From Philhelius pedissequus (taxonomy: Eukaryota; Arthropoda; Insecta; Diptera; Syrphidae), in NCBI GenBank assembly GCA_910595825.1, contig OU343161.1, forward strand, positions 186,017,220 through 186,081,219: a stretch of 64,000 bases of DNA, given 5' to 3'. A program made the translations under genes and the position numbers. The notes below the pieces were generated by a model. That model made no database searches. It saw only the letters and a program-made list of their open reading frames with translations, and was not told the DNA's origin. Positions 32,130-43,184 of this stretch are shown piece after piece. Every line of letters begins with the position of its first letter. Positions within the stretch are counted from its first letter, which is position 1.

Positions 32130-33458
32130 TATAAGGTTAAAACTCGGAGATGATTGCTACGTGACGACTCTAGCAAGATGGCGCCCTTGTTTAGTAGTAG
32201 TAATAGTAAATTTTATTGAGATTTTCTTTCTTTTTCTGTTACATTCTTAAGCTAGATTTATGATACATACATATTTCTTTATTTATATGAGGAACAAAAA
32301 TTGCCGACTTTGAATAGGCCAGGCTATACATTAAATAAAGTGCACTTTTTGTGTATTTATGAGATACAAAAGGAAACAATTTTAAATAACAAGTTTTAGT
32401 TCACTATAAATTAATACTTTTGTGTCCACTCAACAAGACCAAATCAATTTTAATTTAGGACTACATAAAAAAAAACTTAAATCTAGAATAAAGGTGGATA
32501 GCGTGAAGAGGAAGGTAATACAAAAAATAGAAGGAACATAAGTTGCTTATGTGAGAACGAGGCGACAGGGACGGCTCTATCTAGAACACAAAGTGTGTGC
32601 GAAAAGTGAAGGCATATGGCCTTAGTTTTATGTACAACATACAAAGGTTTCGAGGTGTTTTTTTTTATTTTTAAGGCCAGTTATTTCAGGTTTTAGATGT
32701 ATTACTGTCTCTATTTTGTTTTAAATTGTTACTAATACATTCAAAGTTTTATATCTAAGCAATTAGGCAATTAATTCACTATCTTTAGTTCTGAATATTG
32801 TGGTTTAGATAATAGATTTTTTGAATATAGGTATAAGGTACATAAAGTTATTCTTATTCTTAGTGCAAGGTACATACATATATCTTAAGGTAGTGATGAC
32901 CTATGATGAAATCGTTTATAATGAGTTAGAGTTTACCTTTATTTTTACAAACCTATGTGGTTCTTATATTCTATTTTGAATAAAGTTTTAAATAACAGTG
33001 TTAGGTTATTAGATAAGCTAATACCCCAACGTACATTCAAAAAATTTTAAATGTTTAATTCTTTGTGTTTGTTTACTTCTGTTGAATGCTGCATAATTAC
33101 TGATGACATCCATCCGCACTGAACTTGGCCAGTGCCTAATTTCCAAACACCTACATATAAATTATACCATTTTAATGCTCTTTCTATGAAGGTTATATGG
33201 AGGGCAAAAATAAAGGAGGTACTGGAAGTTTTATCGCAGAAAGTTTGGATGTGTTTTATTTAATTCTCTTGCGATTTTTATTTTTGATTTGAGTTTAAAG
33301 TATTTACCCATATTTTTTTCAAAGCTAAAATAGCTACGAACAACTTCTGTACATTTGGAATAAATTAAATTTTTGTTGTTTTTGGTTCATGAGCTTAGCA
33401 TTATGTACTTAAACATAAGGTGTAAGAGACGAGCTACTTATCCTCTATAATTACTTAC
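32130..33458. other. AT-rich sequence downstream of a candidate exon
   Basis: Nothing recognised. If the minus-strand exon at 33850-33459 is real, this would be intron or 3' flank. Confidence 0.4.
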
Positions 33459-33850
33459 TAGACGCTTCTTGTAAAAAGGACCCAGGAACGAATTATCGCC
33501 ATCAGAGATCTGAAAGGCAGGGCTTGAACCCTCAGACAGCATGCTTATTGGGGACAGATAGTATTGGTTATTGATCGAATGTCCAGCATTTTCTACATAT
33601 ACATATGCTCCGGAGGATAGGGTCGTCATGATATTGCAACGAGGCCATTCTTTTCTTTGACAAAGAGGTGAGATAGTCAAGTAGCGGAACCACCCCCGTT
33701 TCCTCATATAAATATTTGTTACTAAACCACTTACCATGGCGCCCTTGTTTTCTGTATTGAGAATTGACATTTGGATGGGTGCATTCTGGTCGCGTTCCAC
33801 AAAATAAGGTGTTTTTTTTCCGTGGGTAGGTGTAAAACCTTCAAAAGGCT
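33459..33850 (-). CDS. Candidate internal exon of an unidentified host gene
   Basis: On the minus strand a pyrimidine-rich tract and CTCATAG acceptor (ending near 33851) precede about 390 bp of open frame, which stops at a consensus donor CTA/GTAAGTAATT (33459/33458). The frame has no stops and no low complexity. It reads PTHGKKTPYFVERDQ early, RKRGWFRYLTISPLCQRKEW in the middle with two cysteines (SPLC, WPRC), and SFLGPFYKKRL at the donor. Another GTAAGT occurs inside the frame (GCCATG/GTAAGTGG near 33735), so a shorter exon is possible. No similarity to the mobile elements here; I do not recognise the protein. A GTG at 33800 is not a plausible start. It lies just downstream, in its own sense, of a Jockey insertion, which would then be intronic. 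Confidence 0.45.
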
Positions 33851-33899
33851 CTATGAGGACCGAAAAACGAGTGTGAGATTCTTACTGCACTAAAAACAC

Positions 33900-34621
33900 C
33901 TCCTCCTCCCTATTGCAACTAAGTTGAAACTTATCTAGCAATTTATTTCTAACGAATTCAATTAACGTATTGCAGGTAACTATCCGGTGATAGTTCCTGC
34001 TTATACCGCGATTTTAAAGCAGATTCTCGTTTAGTGCACCAGATCGGAAGGCTTTGTCCTTAGCAGGCGGCGTACTAAATTCGTCTCATCGATAATTTCG
34101 ATTATAGTACTATTGCAGTGTTGTAATAGCCGTTTTCTATGATTTCGAGCAAAATTTTTTATTTCATCGCGAACCGTGGAAATCCCGGGACCTCTTTGGA
34201 GATCTTCGTTTCTACTGGGTACATTAGCGCTTACAAACGATCTTAGGAGTTTATCTTCAAATGTTTGTAAGGTATTTAAATTATAATCTCGCGTACAACC
34301 CCAGAGTTGTATACCGTAAGTCCAGACAGGCTTAAGCACCTGCCTGTACAAAATTAGCTTGTTTTCGATACTGAGCTTAGAGTGTTTCCCGAGCAACCAG
34401 TACATATTTCTGAGTTTATTGTTTAACTCTTCGCATTTCTTTTTAACATGCGGTTTCCATTTTAATTTCGCGTCTAGAGTCATTCCGAGATATTTTGCTT
34501 CGTTAGCAAACGGAACTTGAACCGTATTAACAAATACCGGTAATCTATTAATTTTCTTATACGTAAAATCTACATGGACTAATTTTACTTCGATATCTGC
34601 CATGCTTTGTGTTGAGAACAT
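33900..34621 (-). mobile_element. Jockey-clade LINE, 5'-truncated
   Basis: Only the C-terminal RT-associated region and a short 3' UTR are present; the 5' truncation is at about 34621. No clear poly-A or target duplication could be fixed. It belongs to a different family from LINE-A. Confidence 0.7.
34031..34621 (-). pseudogene. Jockey LINE ORF2 C-terminal region (open 196 codons)
   Basis: AKYLGMTLDAKLKWKPHVKK and LYRQVLKPVWTYGIQLWGC are the standard Jockey-clade thumb/C-terminal motifs, ending LVRRLLRTKPSDLVH-stop. This part is intact, but the RT catalytic core is absent because of 5' truncation. Confidence 0.85.
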
Positions 34622-35059
34622 AATTTCCTACTTTTAAGAAGATTTCAATGAGATTAATTTCTAATTTTCGTTTGAGGAAATTAAAATTTGTATGGGAAAT
34701 CTTCAAAATTAAGAAGATTTCGAAGAAAATTTATAGTAAATCCATATAAATCTGTAATAAGTGGTAGGGGAAAACGTATTATAAGAGATTTGTTAACCAA
34801 TTTTTGAGATAAAACTTCTTTTGCGGCTTTGGGGGTAAAATTTGTTTATGGAGCTGTCAAACCGACGACCTACATCTGACGTTACCCGACATCTGACGTG
34901 ACCCGACATATGAGATGTTTGTTCGTTTGGTGAATTTTCAAGCATGAGTGTAGATATGTAAACATCTGCATTGTGCGTATTCGCTAAGGATTTTTTGTTT
35001 TGATGGTAAGTGTTGTGGATTCACCTGCATGAATTGTGTGCATTCACCCAAATATTTTT
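34622..35059. other. AT-rich spacer
   Basis: Contains a small cluster of CATCTGACGT-type repeats at 34870-34915 (ACATCTGACG twice, then ACATATGAGAT). Nothing coding. Confidence 0.45.
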
Positions 35060-36765
35060 TTTTATTCCATTTTTACTTGCGGTACTTGATATAAGGCAAG
35101 TTATGTCTTCGTAAAAAAAATTGTTTTTTTTTTTCTTACAATCAAACATGATATTACAATCATAGAGAACGTCAAAAAGCGGTTCGCGCAATTCCGTCTG
35201 TCTGTCTGTCTGTCCTCGAGTCTACAGCCTAACCGGTTGGATATATTTGCTTCAAACTTGGTAAATATTGTTTACACACACGTTTTTTCTATTTTTTTTA
35301 AGATATCAAATAACAGTAGCTCCCATATTTTTTTTTTTGGCCAAAAACAAAAATCTTATTTTTCCCAAAAACGGCTCTAACTATTTTTATAAAAAAAATC
35401 ATTTCATTAATGAAGGGAAAAACACATTTTGGTAACTTTTATTTTTGGAAACAAGTTGTTAGTTTTGGTACCTCTGGTAGTACCATTTTTTTTGGTTTTC
35501 GATTTTCTGAAAAACGGTTGATTTGATTTTTTTTAATTTTTTATGCAAACGCTCCTATAAATTCTAAACACTAATGTAATTAAGAATTATTCAAAAAAAA
35601 AACTTTTTTTTTTGAAAACTCAAAATTTCGAAAACGGCTCAATAGATTTTTTCGAAAGTTCGTTTTTTTGGTTTTTTGACATTATCTTGAATATTTAAAA
35701 AAATATTTTTTCTAAAATAAAAAACAACGGTACCTCCAATACAAATGTTAAAAAACATGTATTTCTTTAAAACGGCTCCAAGAATATTTATAAAAACAAA
35801 AAAATATTTATAATAAAAATTATTTATTTTTTAAATATCGAAAAACTTTTTCTTTTGAAAATTTGAGTATGCATTTTATTAACAATTTTAGGGGGTATTT
35901 GGATAAAAAAAATTATTTTAATCAGGTCATCCAATATTGAGAAAGTGGAAAATATGAAAAGTGGTTCTAAGGGAAGTACCGTTAATAAGAACGCAAAAAG
36001 AAATATTTTTATATTTAAAAGTGAACTGTACTGATCTAAGAACACACAAATTTTTTTATAAAAATTCTCGAATAATAATTTTTTTTCCTAACGGTTTGTT
36101 AACATTTGTATGGAAGGTACCGTTGTTTTTTATTTTAGAAAATTATTTTTTTTTACCTTTTCAAGATAATGCCAAACAATTACAAAATACGAAGTTTCGA
36201 AAAAATCTATTGAATAGTTTTTGAAATTTTGAGTTTTCAAAAAACAAATTAATTTATTTTTTTTTTTTTATTTTTATATTAATTTAATTTTGGTTACAAT
36301 AGTGCTTAAACTTTCTAGGACCTTCGCGTAAAAAATATCCAAAAAATCAAATTAACCGTTTTAGACAAAATCGAAAACCAAAAAAATGGTTCTACTAGAG
36401 GTACCAAAAGTAACAATTTTTTCCAAAAAAAAAAATATCAAAAGGTACCTCTGCCCTTCATTAATGAACTGATTTTTTTATACAAATCGTTGGAGCCGTT
36501 TTTGAGAAAAATAAGATTTTTGTTTTGGCAAAAAAAATGTATAGGAGCTACTGTTATTTGCCGTCTTAAAAAATAATGAAAAAAAAAATTTGGGGGCATA
36601 TTACCAACAAAAATAATATGCACCAAGTTTGAAGCAAATCCACCGAACCGTTTAGGCTGCAGACAGACAGACAGACGGAATTTGGGGACCCAGTTTGTTG
36701 GTGTTCTCTATGATCGTAATGTCATGTTTGATTGTTAGAAAATAATTTTTTTTCTTACAAATATA

Positions 36766-37317
36766 GGGTCCGCCAAATAACTTTTTTTTTTGAAAATGGG
36801 CGCAAAATATCGAGTGAAGCTCCGCCTCTGTGGCACGTAGGGCCGTCCTGTTCAAACCAAATATTGCCAATGTCCTCCTCTTCAATTTTTGTGAACAAAA
36901 ATTCGTTCAACATGGCCCGATAACGATCGCCATTGACTGTAACGGCCACTCCTTGCTCATTTTCGAATTATGCTTCTGGACCAAAATCCGCACAAAACAG
37001 TGACTCTTTTTAGGTGTATAGGCTTTTCAATGTATGCGTGCGGGTTTTCTGTGCCCCAAATGCGACAATGTTGCTTGTTTACATACCCGCCAAGATCAAA
37101 ATGAGCTTCATCTGAAAAGATGATTTTTTTCGCAAAATCGGCATCGTCTCTAAGTCGATCGCAGGCCCACTTAGCGAGCGTTGTTCAAGCGTATACACAA
37201 ACACATTCGTTCAGCGGAAGGATAAAGCTAATTATCTGTCAAATCAGATATGAGCTAAGTGTTACCATTCACAAAATAAGCACTAGTTGAAAAAAAAACG
37301 TTAGATGGCGGACCCGT
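36766..37317 (-). mobile_element. DD41D mariner, type 2, deletion derivative inserted in family B
   Basis: TA at 36764-36765 and 37318-37319; termini GGGTCCGCCAAATAAC and, reversed, GGGTCCGCCATCTAACG. The same termini bound the longer element at 44688-45967 (one base different at the left). Only about 550 bp remain. Removing it restores a continuous B head (TTACAAA-TA-CATAACTTGCC). Confidence 0.85.
36780..37200 (-). pseudogene. DD41D type 2 transposase remnants
   Basis: Reading leftward: AKWACDRL and a block with DEAHFDLGGYV near 37110 (first Asp), HAYIEKP, then AVTVNGDRYRAMLNEFLF and NIWFEQDGPTCH (second Asp, QDG). The C-terminal third including the last Asp is deleted: the frame passes from LDILRPF straight into the terminal repeat. 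The DNA-binding N-terminus is also deleted. A one-base shift separates the first- and second-Asp parts. Confidence 0.8.
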
Positions 37318-37360
37318 TACATAACTTGCCTTATAGTACCTATAACCGCAAGTTATATAA

Positions 37361-37384
37361 CGAGTTTGGTGTGAATAGGCTATA
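37361..37384 (-). repeat. Isolated TIR of the TTCACACC-type MITE
   Basis: CGAGTTTGGTGTGAATAGGC is the reverse complement of the left end of the MITE at 26315. No partner end was found within a few hundred bases; 37385-37838 is otherwise unassigned AT-rich DNA. Confidence 0.5.
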
Positions 37385-37838
37385 AGATATAAGGTTAGTG
37401 CGTATTATGTGTATTTGACGGCTATTATTTTGATTGTTTTGTTGTTGATGTTCATACATTAGTGTATATTGTGCTTTATTTATGTATGTAATCTATGTGG
37501 CCATTATAGGAGTAGTATGAAGTAATTATATAATGTAAAATTGCTGAACCAGAAATCAAATAACGAACGACACGTGACGCGACGGTGACGTTTGTACAAT
37601 TGGAGATGGGGTCCTTATGAGCAATGTATTTATGCAAGTACGTGGCTGGTATCAAAAACTAGTAAAGCAAATTTGTTTTCACGGACATATTTGATAAAAT
37701 TAAACGATATGATATATATTATATTTTGTTTGAGATATTTATTGGGAATATAACAAAAGTTTATGATAATTTTTTTCCGGAATTAATGCTACAAGGGATC
37801 CCAGCAGCGAGAACTCATGTACGCGGAATAGCAAGTGA

Positions 37839-38426
37839 GTGATGTCTTTTCGGAATCATAAAAATCATTTAAAAAACACACAGTGTTTTTTTGGGAAGAG
37901 AATCAATAGGGTAGTGGTTAAAATGACGACCATTCAAAATGAATACCTTATAATTGTACCGGTGTTTATAAATTGCAACAAATGGATGGATGACTTTTCA
38001 GAGCTTTTCAATTTCTTGCAAGTAGAACGGAAAGAAAACTTAATGCGTATTGGGGAATGTAAGGCTAGGAGTGCGATTCGGGGTATTCACAGGTGCTTCA
38101 GGTGGTACCTGTATTTACTCCAGCATCGATTCATTCGATATACTTGGAAAGTGGCTTCTAGGGGTAAATTACAGCTGGTGTACTGCGACCATTTTCAATT
38201 GAGAATTTCAAGCGGATTTAACAAAGACTTAGAGCAACTGAATAAAGGCATAACATTGTTACCAAAACTCCTGTGGAGCGACCGTTTATTGATGCCATAC
38301 CAAGCTAATATTAACTCAACACTGGCTCTTGTAAACGACGACCAAATTATGTCCACTCGTGGTACTAAGATACTAGTGGCATACATGATACGAGCAGCTT
38401 ATCCATTTTCAGCAGGCCGGAGATAA
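37839..38426 (+). pseudogene. Possible LINE endonuclease remnant (195-codon frame)
   Basis: IIVPVFINCNKWMDDFSELF followed by ENLMRIGECKAR resembles the region of AP-type LINE endonucleases where a spacer leads to the ...IGDxNAR motif; here the motif reads IGECKAR, so the catalytic Asp would be lost. The remainder is not recognisable. It lies on the same strand and just upstream of the LINE RT remains at 40340-41760, with a Tc1-like element between them, which supports one interrupted LINE. Low certainty. Confidence 0.35.
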
Positions 38427-38545
38427 ATAAATTGGAGAGACCCATGATTTAACCGGAAATTGGAGGTAGCCAGGAATAAATCTTTCAGTTTGCTGAAACT
38501 TTGCAGTACAACAAACTCTAGCTCAGCAAAACTGATGTATGTACC

Positions 38546-39982
38546 CTTGTGGTCATACAATTAAGTCATTTTTATAGAATGAAATCTACAAATCCATATA
38601 TTAAATACAAATTACAACAAAAACAAAATTTATTCAAATTCTAAATATTTATAATAACAATAATAAAAAAAAAACGAACAAAAATAAATTCCATAATAAC
38701 AATAGTCATTTCTTTAACAAAAAATTTATAATTTATAAAATAAGTGTTGCCATATAATTAAGTCACCTGAAAAAAAAATAAGAAAAATATGAAGAAAAAA
38801 AGCATTTTTTTATAATTTTTTTAAGCGCACCGTTAATATTTTGTAGGATAGCCTTTCTGGTTTGATACCGCGGATATTCTCCTTGGCATGGAGTCCACCA
38901 AACCTTTGCATTGCTCTACGCTAATATTTTTCCACTCTTCCTGCAAAATACTCCAGAGAGTAGTCTTGCTGGTTGGTTTTTTTGCAGCAACTTTTTTTTT
39001 GAGAATGCCCCACAAATTCTCTATGGGGTTTAAGTCCGGTGACTGCGCTGGCCACCCCAAAACATTGACTCTACGCTCTTCAAGGAAAGATTTCACAACT
39101 CTTGACGTGTGTTTGGGGTCATTATCATGCTGGAAGATCCATCCTTGGGGTAATTGGTTCTGGTAGTCGCCGAGAAGATTTGTGTCCAGTATATCCCGGT
39201 AGTCAACACCTGTCATTTTGCCGTTTATTTGACACAGCGGACCGACACCATGGCTTGTGAAACACCCCCAAACCATTATAGAATCATGCCACCATGCTGT
39301 ATGGTCTTTTTGGTGTATTTTGGGTTCAGCTCAGCATTTCTGGGACGTCTTACATACGGTTTGCCATCATTTCCATAAATGTTGACCTTCACCTCATCAC
39401 TCCATACCACTTTACTCCAGAAGTCTTGATCTTTTCTGACGTGGTCACAAACTTCAATCGGCTTTTTAAATTTTTTTGCTGACATTTGGCTTCTTGCGCG
39501 CTATTCTGCCATGCAAATTATTTTCAGCCAAACGCCTTCTGATGGTTCTGGCAGAAACGCTGACATCGTGGCTTTCCTCCAAAACAGCCCTTATTTGAGT
39601 GGATGTCATAAAGGGATCTTTCTTGCAAATTTTTGTGATGACCCTGTCGTCCTGGGCAGTGGTTTTTCGCTTTTTAATTCGAGGGCGAATTTCTTAAGTG
39701 GTTAATAGCATTGACCACTTTACCTCGAGATAAAGTGGTTGTATTAACCACTTCGGAAATTTTTCCCAAATTTCGGTATGCTTCCCATATTATTCGCCGT
39801 TCCTCTGGAGTGGAAGATTTATTTTTGCCCATATCTGAAATTGACTATCCAAATTGAAAATTTTAAATCAAAAATAAATTAAAACATAATTTAATATTAT
39901 AAATAGCAATTTCCACCAAAAAAAGACATTAAACTTACCTCTTTGACATACATAAACTGACTTAATTATTTGGCCACTGCAC
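38546..39982 (-). mobile_element. Tc1-like element with inverted/direct-repeat ends
   Basis: The right terminus reads (reversed) CAGTGGCCAAATAATTAAGT. The left side has two copies of the motif: 38551-38568 (GGTCATACAATTAAGTCA) and 38747-38765 (TTGCCATATAATTAAGTCA), the arrangement expected of IR/DR Tc1-like ends. The matching inner copy on the right was not seen. Size about 1.4 kb. Confidence 0.7.
38833..39837 (-). pseudogene. Tc1-like DD34E transposase, frameshifted
   Basis: N-terminus MGKNKSSTPEERRIIWEAY starts at 39832 (minus) with a helix-turn-helix stretch (GKISEVVN, LSRGKVVNAI). A stop and shift follow near 39700. The second block (39485-39276) holds VVWSDEVKVNIYG with the first Asp, and the third (39276-38833) holds FQHDNDPKHTS and SPDLNPIENLWG. 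The spacing from the second Asp to the Glu is 34 residues (DD34E). At least three frame breaks. Confidence 0.85.
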
Positions 39983-40339
39983 AAATCACATATTTGTATT
40001 AAAATTTACCGTTATGTGAAAAAGGAAAAAAAACGTTTGTGTACAAAGTACCATCGTTGTTGTCATCGAATGACAACAAATAATCCGTTATTAAAAAAAA
40101 CAATAACAACATTAGTTGATGCAAATGTAAGACAAACAAATGTTTGGCGTTCCTCTTGCAAGGAAACCCGAAGTATAGGACGATGTTAGCGGAATACTGA
40201 GAAAAGACGCTTAATACATCGTAAAGTTTATTCCAATTTCAATTGGCTAATCTACTGGTCGATAACAAGATTCTGGAACATACATTCGCTTTTTGTTTTT
40301 TTTTATTTTTTGGATTACCTTTTTTCACTCACAAGTGCT
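39983..40339. other. AT-rich spacer
   Basis: Nothing recognised. Confidence 0.45.
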
Positions 40340-42095
40340 GACAGTTCTTAATAGGTGCAACATCAATAAGGCATCAGGGACGATCGAGTCCCTTGTGAAA
40401 TTTACGGGTTCGCATCAAGAATTTAACGGATTTTGCAGAAAGCTTCCGAAGAAACATCATCTTCCAAATTTTCAAGAAAGCCGACGAGAACTACCCCAGC
40501 AATTATCAAGGAATATCTTTCCTGAACTCGGTCATGAAAATCTTCGCAGGTGTGATTCTAGACGGACTGACACTTTGGCTATAAGCCAACAACCTTCTAA
40601 GTGAATATCCACGTTGACATGACTTTATGAATACAACCTAAGAGAAGAATGGGATGGTACAGATTGATCCGACTGATTCCAAATGACATCTGGTGCCAAA
40701 CAAGGCTGCTTTCTGAGTCCACTAAGATCTCGCGACGTTTTAACCCGGAGGAATTAATTATGCTGGCACTGCAATTAAAGCACTGTTGTACGCTGGATGA
40801 TGGAGTCATGTTTGCAGAACCCCCAAATATGCTACAAATCATGATAAACAACCTCCAATCATATTGTAACTTATGGAGTCTGACGGTCAACACACAGCAA
40901 GTCAAAACTAAATTTATGTGGCTAATCAAAGTGCTAGTCGTTTCAATGCGATTGATAAACAGAAAAACCTGCATTGGGTTGGATCTGATCATGTGGGCCC
41001 GGTGCGCGATGCGTTGTCTTCTAAGCAGCTTGGTCATGGTTCAATACTCGATGAAGGCACAAGAAGTTTTTCAATTAAAATGAAAAAAAAAGTAGACCAG
41101 CACCACTCGAGCAAGGCAATCTGATGATCGGCCTTGGCAAGTCGTGAAATAGCTATAATTCCAGCCAAAAATAATATGAAAAAAACTTGATGGTAGCACA
41201 CTCAGGTTGTTGTTAGTCATTCAAAAATCATTAAACAAAACTAATGATTTTCTGCAATGAAACAGGCCGATATGCAAGAGAATTCTCTTTAAGTAGAAGT
41301 GGGAGAGAGAACGTAGAGCTGGAGGCATTGAGAGCTGAGAGAGTACAAATACTTGGGAGTAATCACAACGCCATAGCTGTCTTTCGCGAAACAATTGCTG
41401 GCAAAGCTGGCAGAAGTTATCAACTATAACTGAAAAGGGGTCCTATATATTGTATAAGAAGCATATTACTCCGATTGCAAATCATAAACTTTTTGAGCCC
41501 GTAGTGCGTTCGGTGATGTGCTAGAAAGCCAAGTATGGGGATTTGTGAAATATGAGGAGGTGGAAAAACTTCAAAGATATTTTATAAAAAACATAGTCTG
41601 GCTTCTTGAAAACACGCCCACTTATATGCTGCACCTGGAGCCAGGAGTTCCCCCATTCCAAATACTCGTATTCTCACTCAAGATGCATCTGCAGATTATT
41701 TAAAGTAACTAAGCTGAAAAACAACATTTTGTAATATTATAGATAGATATGTACTATCGAGGAAAACTCAGTTCTTTGAACAGTGGACTCGACTTGGCAT
41801 TGAATATGACTAGAATTGGTAATAGGGACTCAGAAGAAGAACATGTTTCCAGTTTTGGTAGGAAAAATTGATGAATCAATCTTTGCAAATTTCGATAGAG
41901 TCAGCAAAACGAAGTGAGTCCCGAATTCTTTATAGGCAACTACAATATGACATGGGTGATAACAATTATTTCAACGACCGATATCCTATTCGCACAATAT
42001 ATCTGTTCTTCAAAACCAGAGGAGAATTACTGCTATATATATACGAGCAGAAAGATAAGATGAATATGACAGAATCTTTTAAAATCAAACCGTAA
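40340..42095 (+). pseudogene. LINE-C reverse transcriptase, heavily decayed
   Basis: Frame-switching blocks in RT order: IFKKADENYPSNYQGISFLN near 40475; the catalytic box YADDGVMFAEPPNMLQ at about 40790; LQSYCNLWSLTVNTQQVKT near 40860; then KYEEVEKLQRYFIKNI and TPTYMLHLEPGVPPF at 41535-41670. The tail frame to 42095 (LQISIESAKR) may belong to it. The paired aspartates survive, but stops and shifts occur throughout. Possibly the same element as the endonuclease-like frame at 37839-38426. Confidence 0.7.
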
Positions 42096-42239
42096 AAGTG
42101 AGATCCTAAATAATAACAAAGACTTTTATGTTACCGTTTAGGGGAAGTCTTAAGACTTGCCTTGAGCTACATCAGAAATGAAAACTGAATCACTGATTGT
42201 AGCATTACCACGAACTAGTTGCTAATTTTCTATATTTTT

Positions 42240-42700
42240 CTCCAAAATGTTTGTATTAGGTTTTGTTAAGGTCAAAGTGAATGTCAAGAAAATGGCTCTC
42301 AGATAGAGATCGTCTCCTCTACCTTATGAATGAAGCTTCTGCAAACGTTGTTAGACAACACCCTTAGTTTTTTGGCTGTCTGCCAATTAGACAGTCTCCA
42401 GTTATAACCCCTATTACGGAGCCCAGATGTTTTCTGCTCAAAAACAGCAAGTCTTTGAGCATCTTGGATATATTTTTGACCAGATCTGTCTAGTGGCCAC
42501 ACAGGCAGTGATGTTTGACCAAACCATATTTGTTTGTTGTGTGGCGTTTTGTTATTCCATTTAAGGAATAATTGGTATTAAGGTTGCAATTCTGTCGAGT
42601 TCATTGGCTTTGCAGTTTCCCATGCTCGGCTTAAGTATCATATTGACACAAATCGTGATCATTTCTAGCAACAGGGCATTCATCCTATGCTTTCCAAATT
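42240..42700 (-). pseudogene. LINE-D C-terminal region (RNase H-end and knuckle, I/R1-like)
   Basis: Minus-strand text in several frames: AEHGK with NELAR-like remains near 42620, VWPLDRSGQKYIQ near 42480, then YNWRLSNWQTAKKLRVLSNN and KVEETIS at 42430-42300. In other frames GVITGDCLIGRQ is readable. The order (RNase H C-terminus, GHC-L-R block, cysteine-rich end) is that of I/R1-like LINEs. Very degraded. Confidence 0.55.
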
Positions 42701-42784
42701 TACTTAATCTATTTAATTATACGCTCTGAAGTGTTTGAGTATTGAACAATCAAAATTGGAAAGTTTACCAAAGATTCAAAACCG

Positions 42785-43184
42785 ACTGAAATAAAATGCA
42801 CCGACTTGATCGCACGTACTTGCTCTTATGTTCGATCACATTATATGCAAAAGATTCTTAATAGAAACAGCTAAATGTATTTTTAAAGTCGTTTTCACTT
42901 AATTTTTTATAAATAAAAGGAATGTATGAACACTTTAAATATTTACTAATATAAATTTTCGAAATATTGGATTTTCAAAAAAAATATTGTTTTTCCGAAA
43001 AATCCAAAAAAAAACTATTTTTCGAAAATTTTTAGAATTCGATAAACATCCTGAATAAAAATTTTGATCGAAATGCGTTAAGCCGTTTCTGAGAAAGTCG
43101 AAAATCAAAAAATGGTTGTATGGCAGGTACCGTTAATAACAAAATATTAAAAACAAATCGGCCAAAATGTAGACCAACCATAAG
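42785..43184 (-). repeat. Family B fragment (tail half), truncated by a pogo-like element
   Basis: Reversed tail GATCGCACGTACTTGCTC and TGTTCGATCACATTATATG at 42810-42846, then matches the 47565-48060 copy up to CAAAATGTAGACCA. B similarity stops at about 43180, where the pogo-like terminus starts. The remaining B half is not found on the other side. Confidence 0.7.

Larger units (their letters stand above)
35060..37362. repeat. Large palindrome: two family B copies tail-to-tail
   Basis: Left arm (about 35060-35815): forward B head (GATATAAGGCAAGTTATG, CTGTCTGTCTGTCC, CAGCCTAACCGGTTGG). Right arm: reverse-oriented B from about 35820 to 36763, then 37318-37362, ending with the mirrored head (GCAAATCC ... 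CAGACAGACAGACGG, ATAACTTGCCTTATAG). The right arm covers more of the element than the left, so the palindrome is asymmetric. It is interrupted at 36766 by a deleted mariner. Open frames in this stretch are incidental. Confidence 0.75.

Noticed and set aside
32177..33750. 15-bp match ATGGCGCCCTTGTTT at about 32177 and 33735
   Set aside because: A few 15-mer matches are expected by chance in a 64-kb window, and the flanks are unrelated.
33438..33800. A stand-alone 120-codon protein starting at GTG
   Set aside because: The frame continues upstream past the GTG, and a consensus splice donor lies before its stop; an exon is the better reading.
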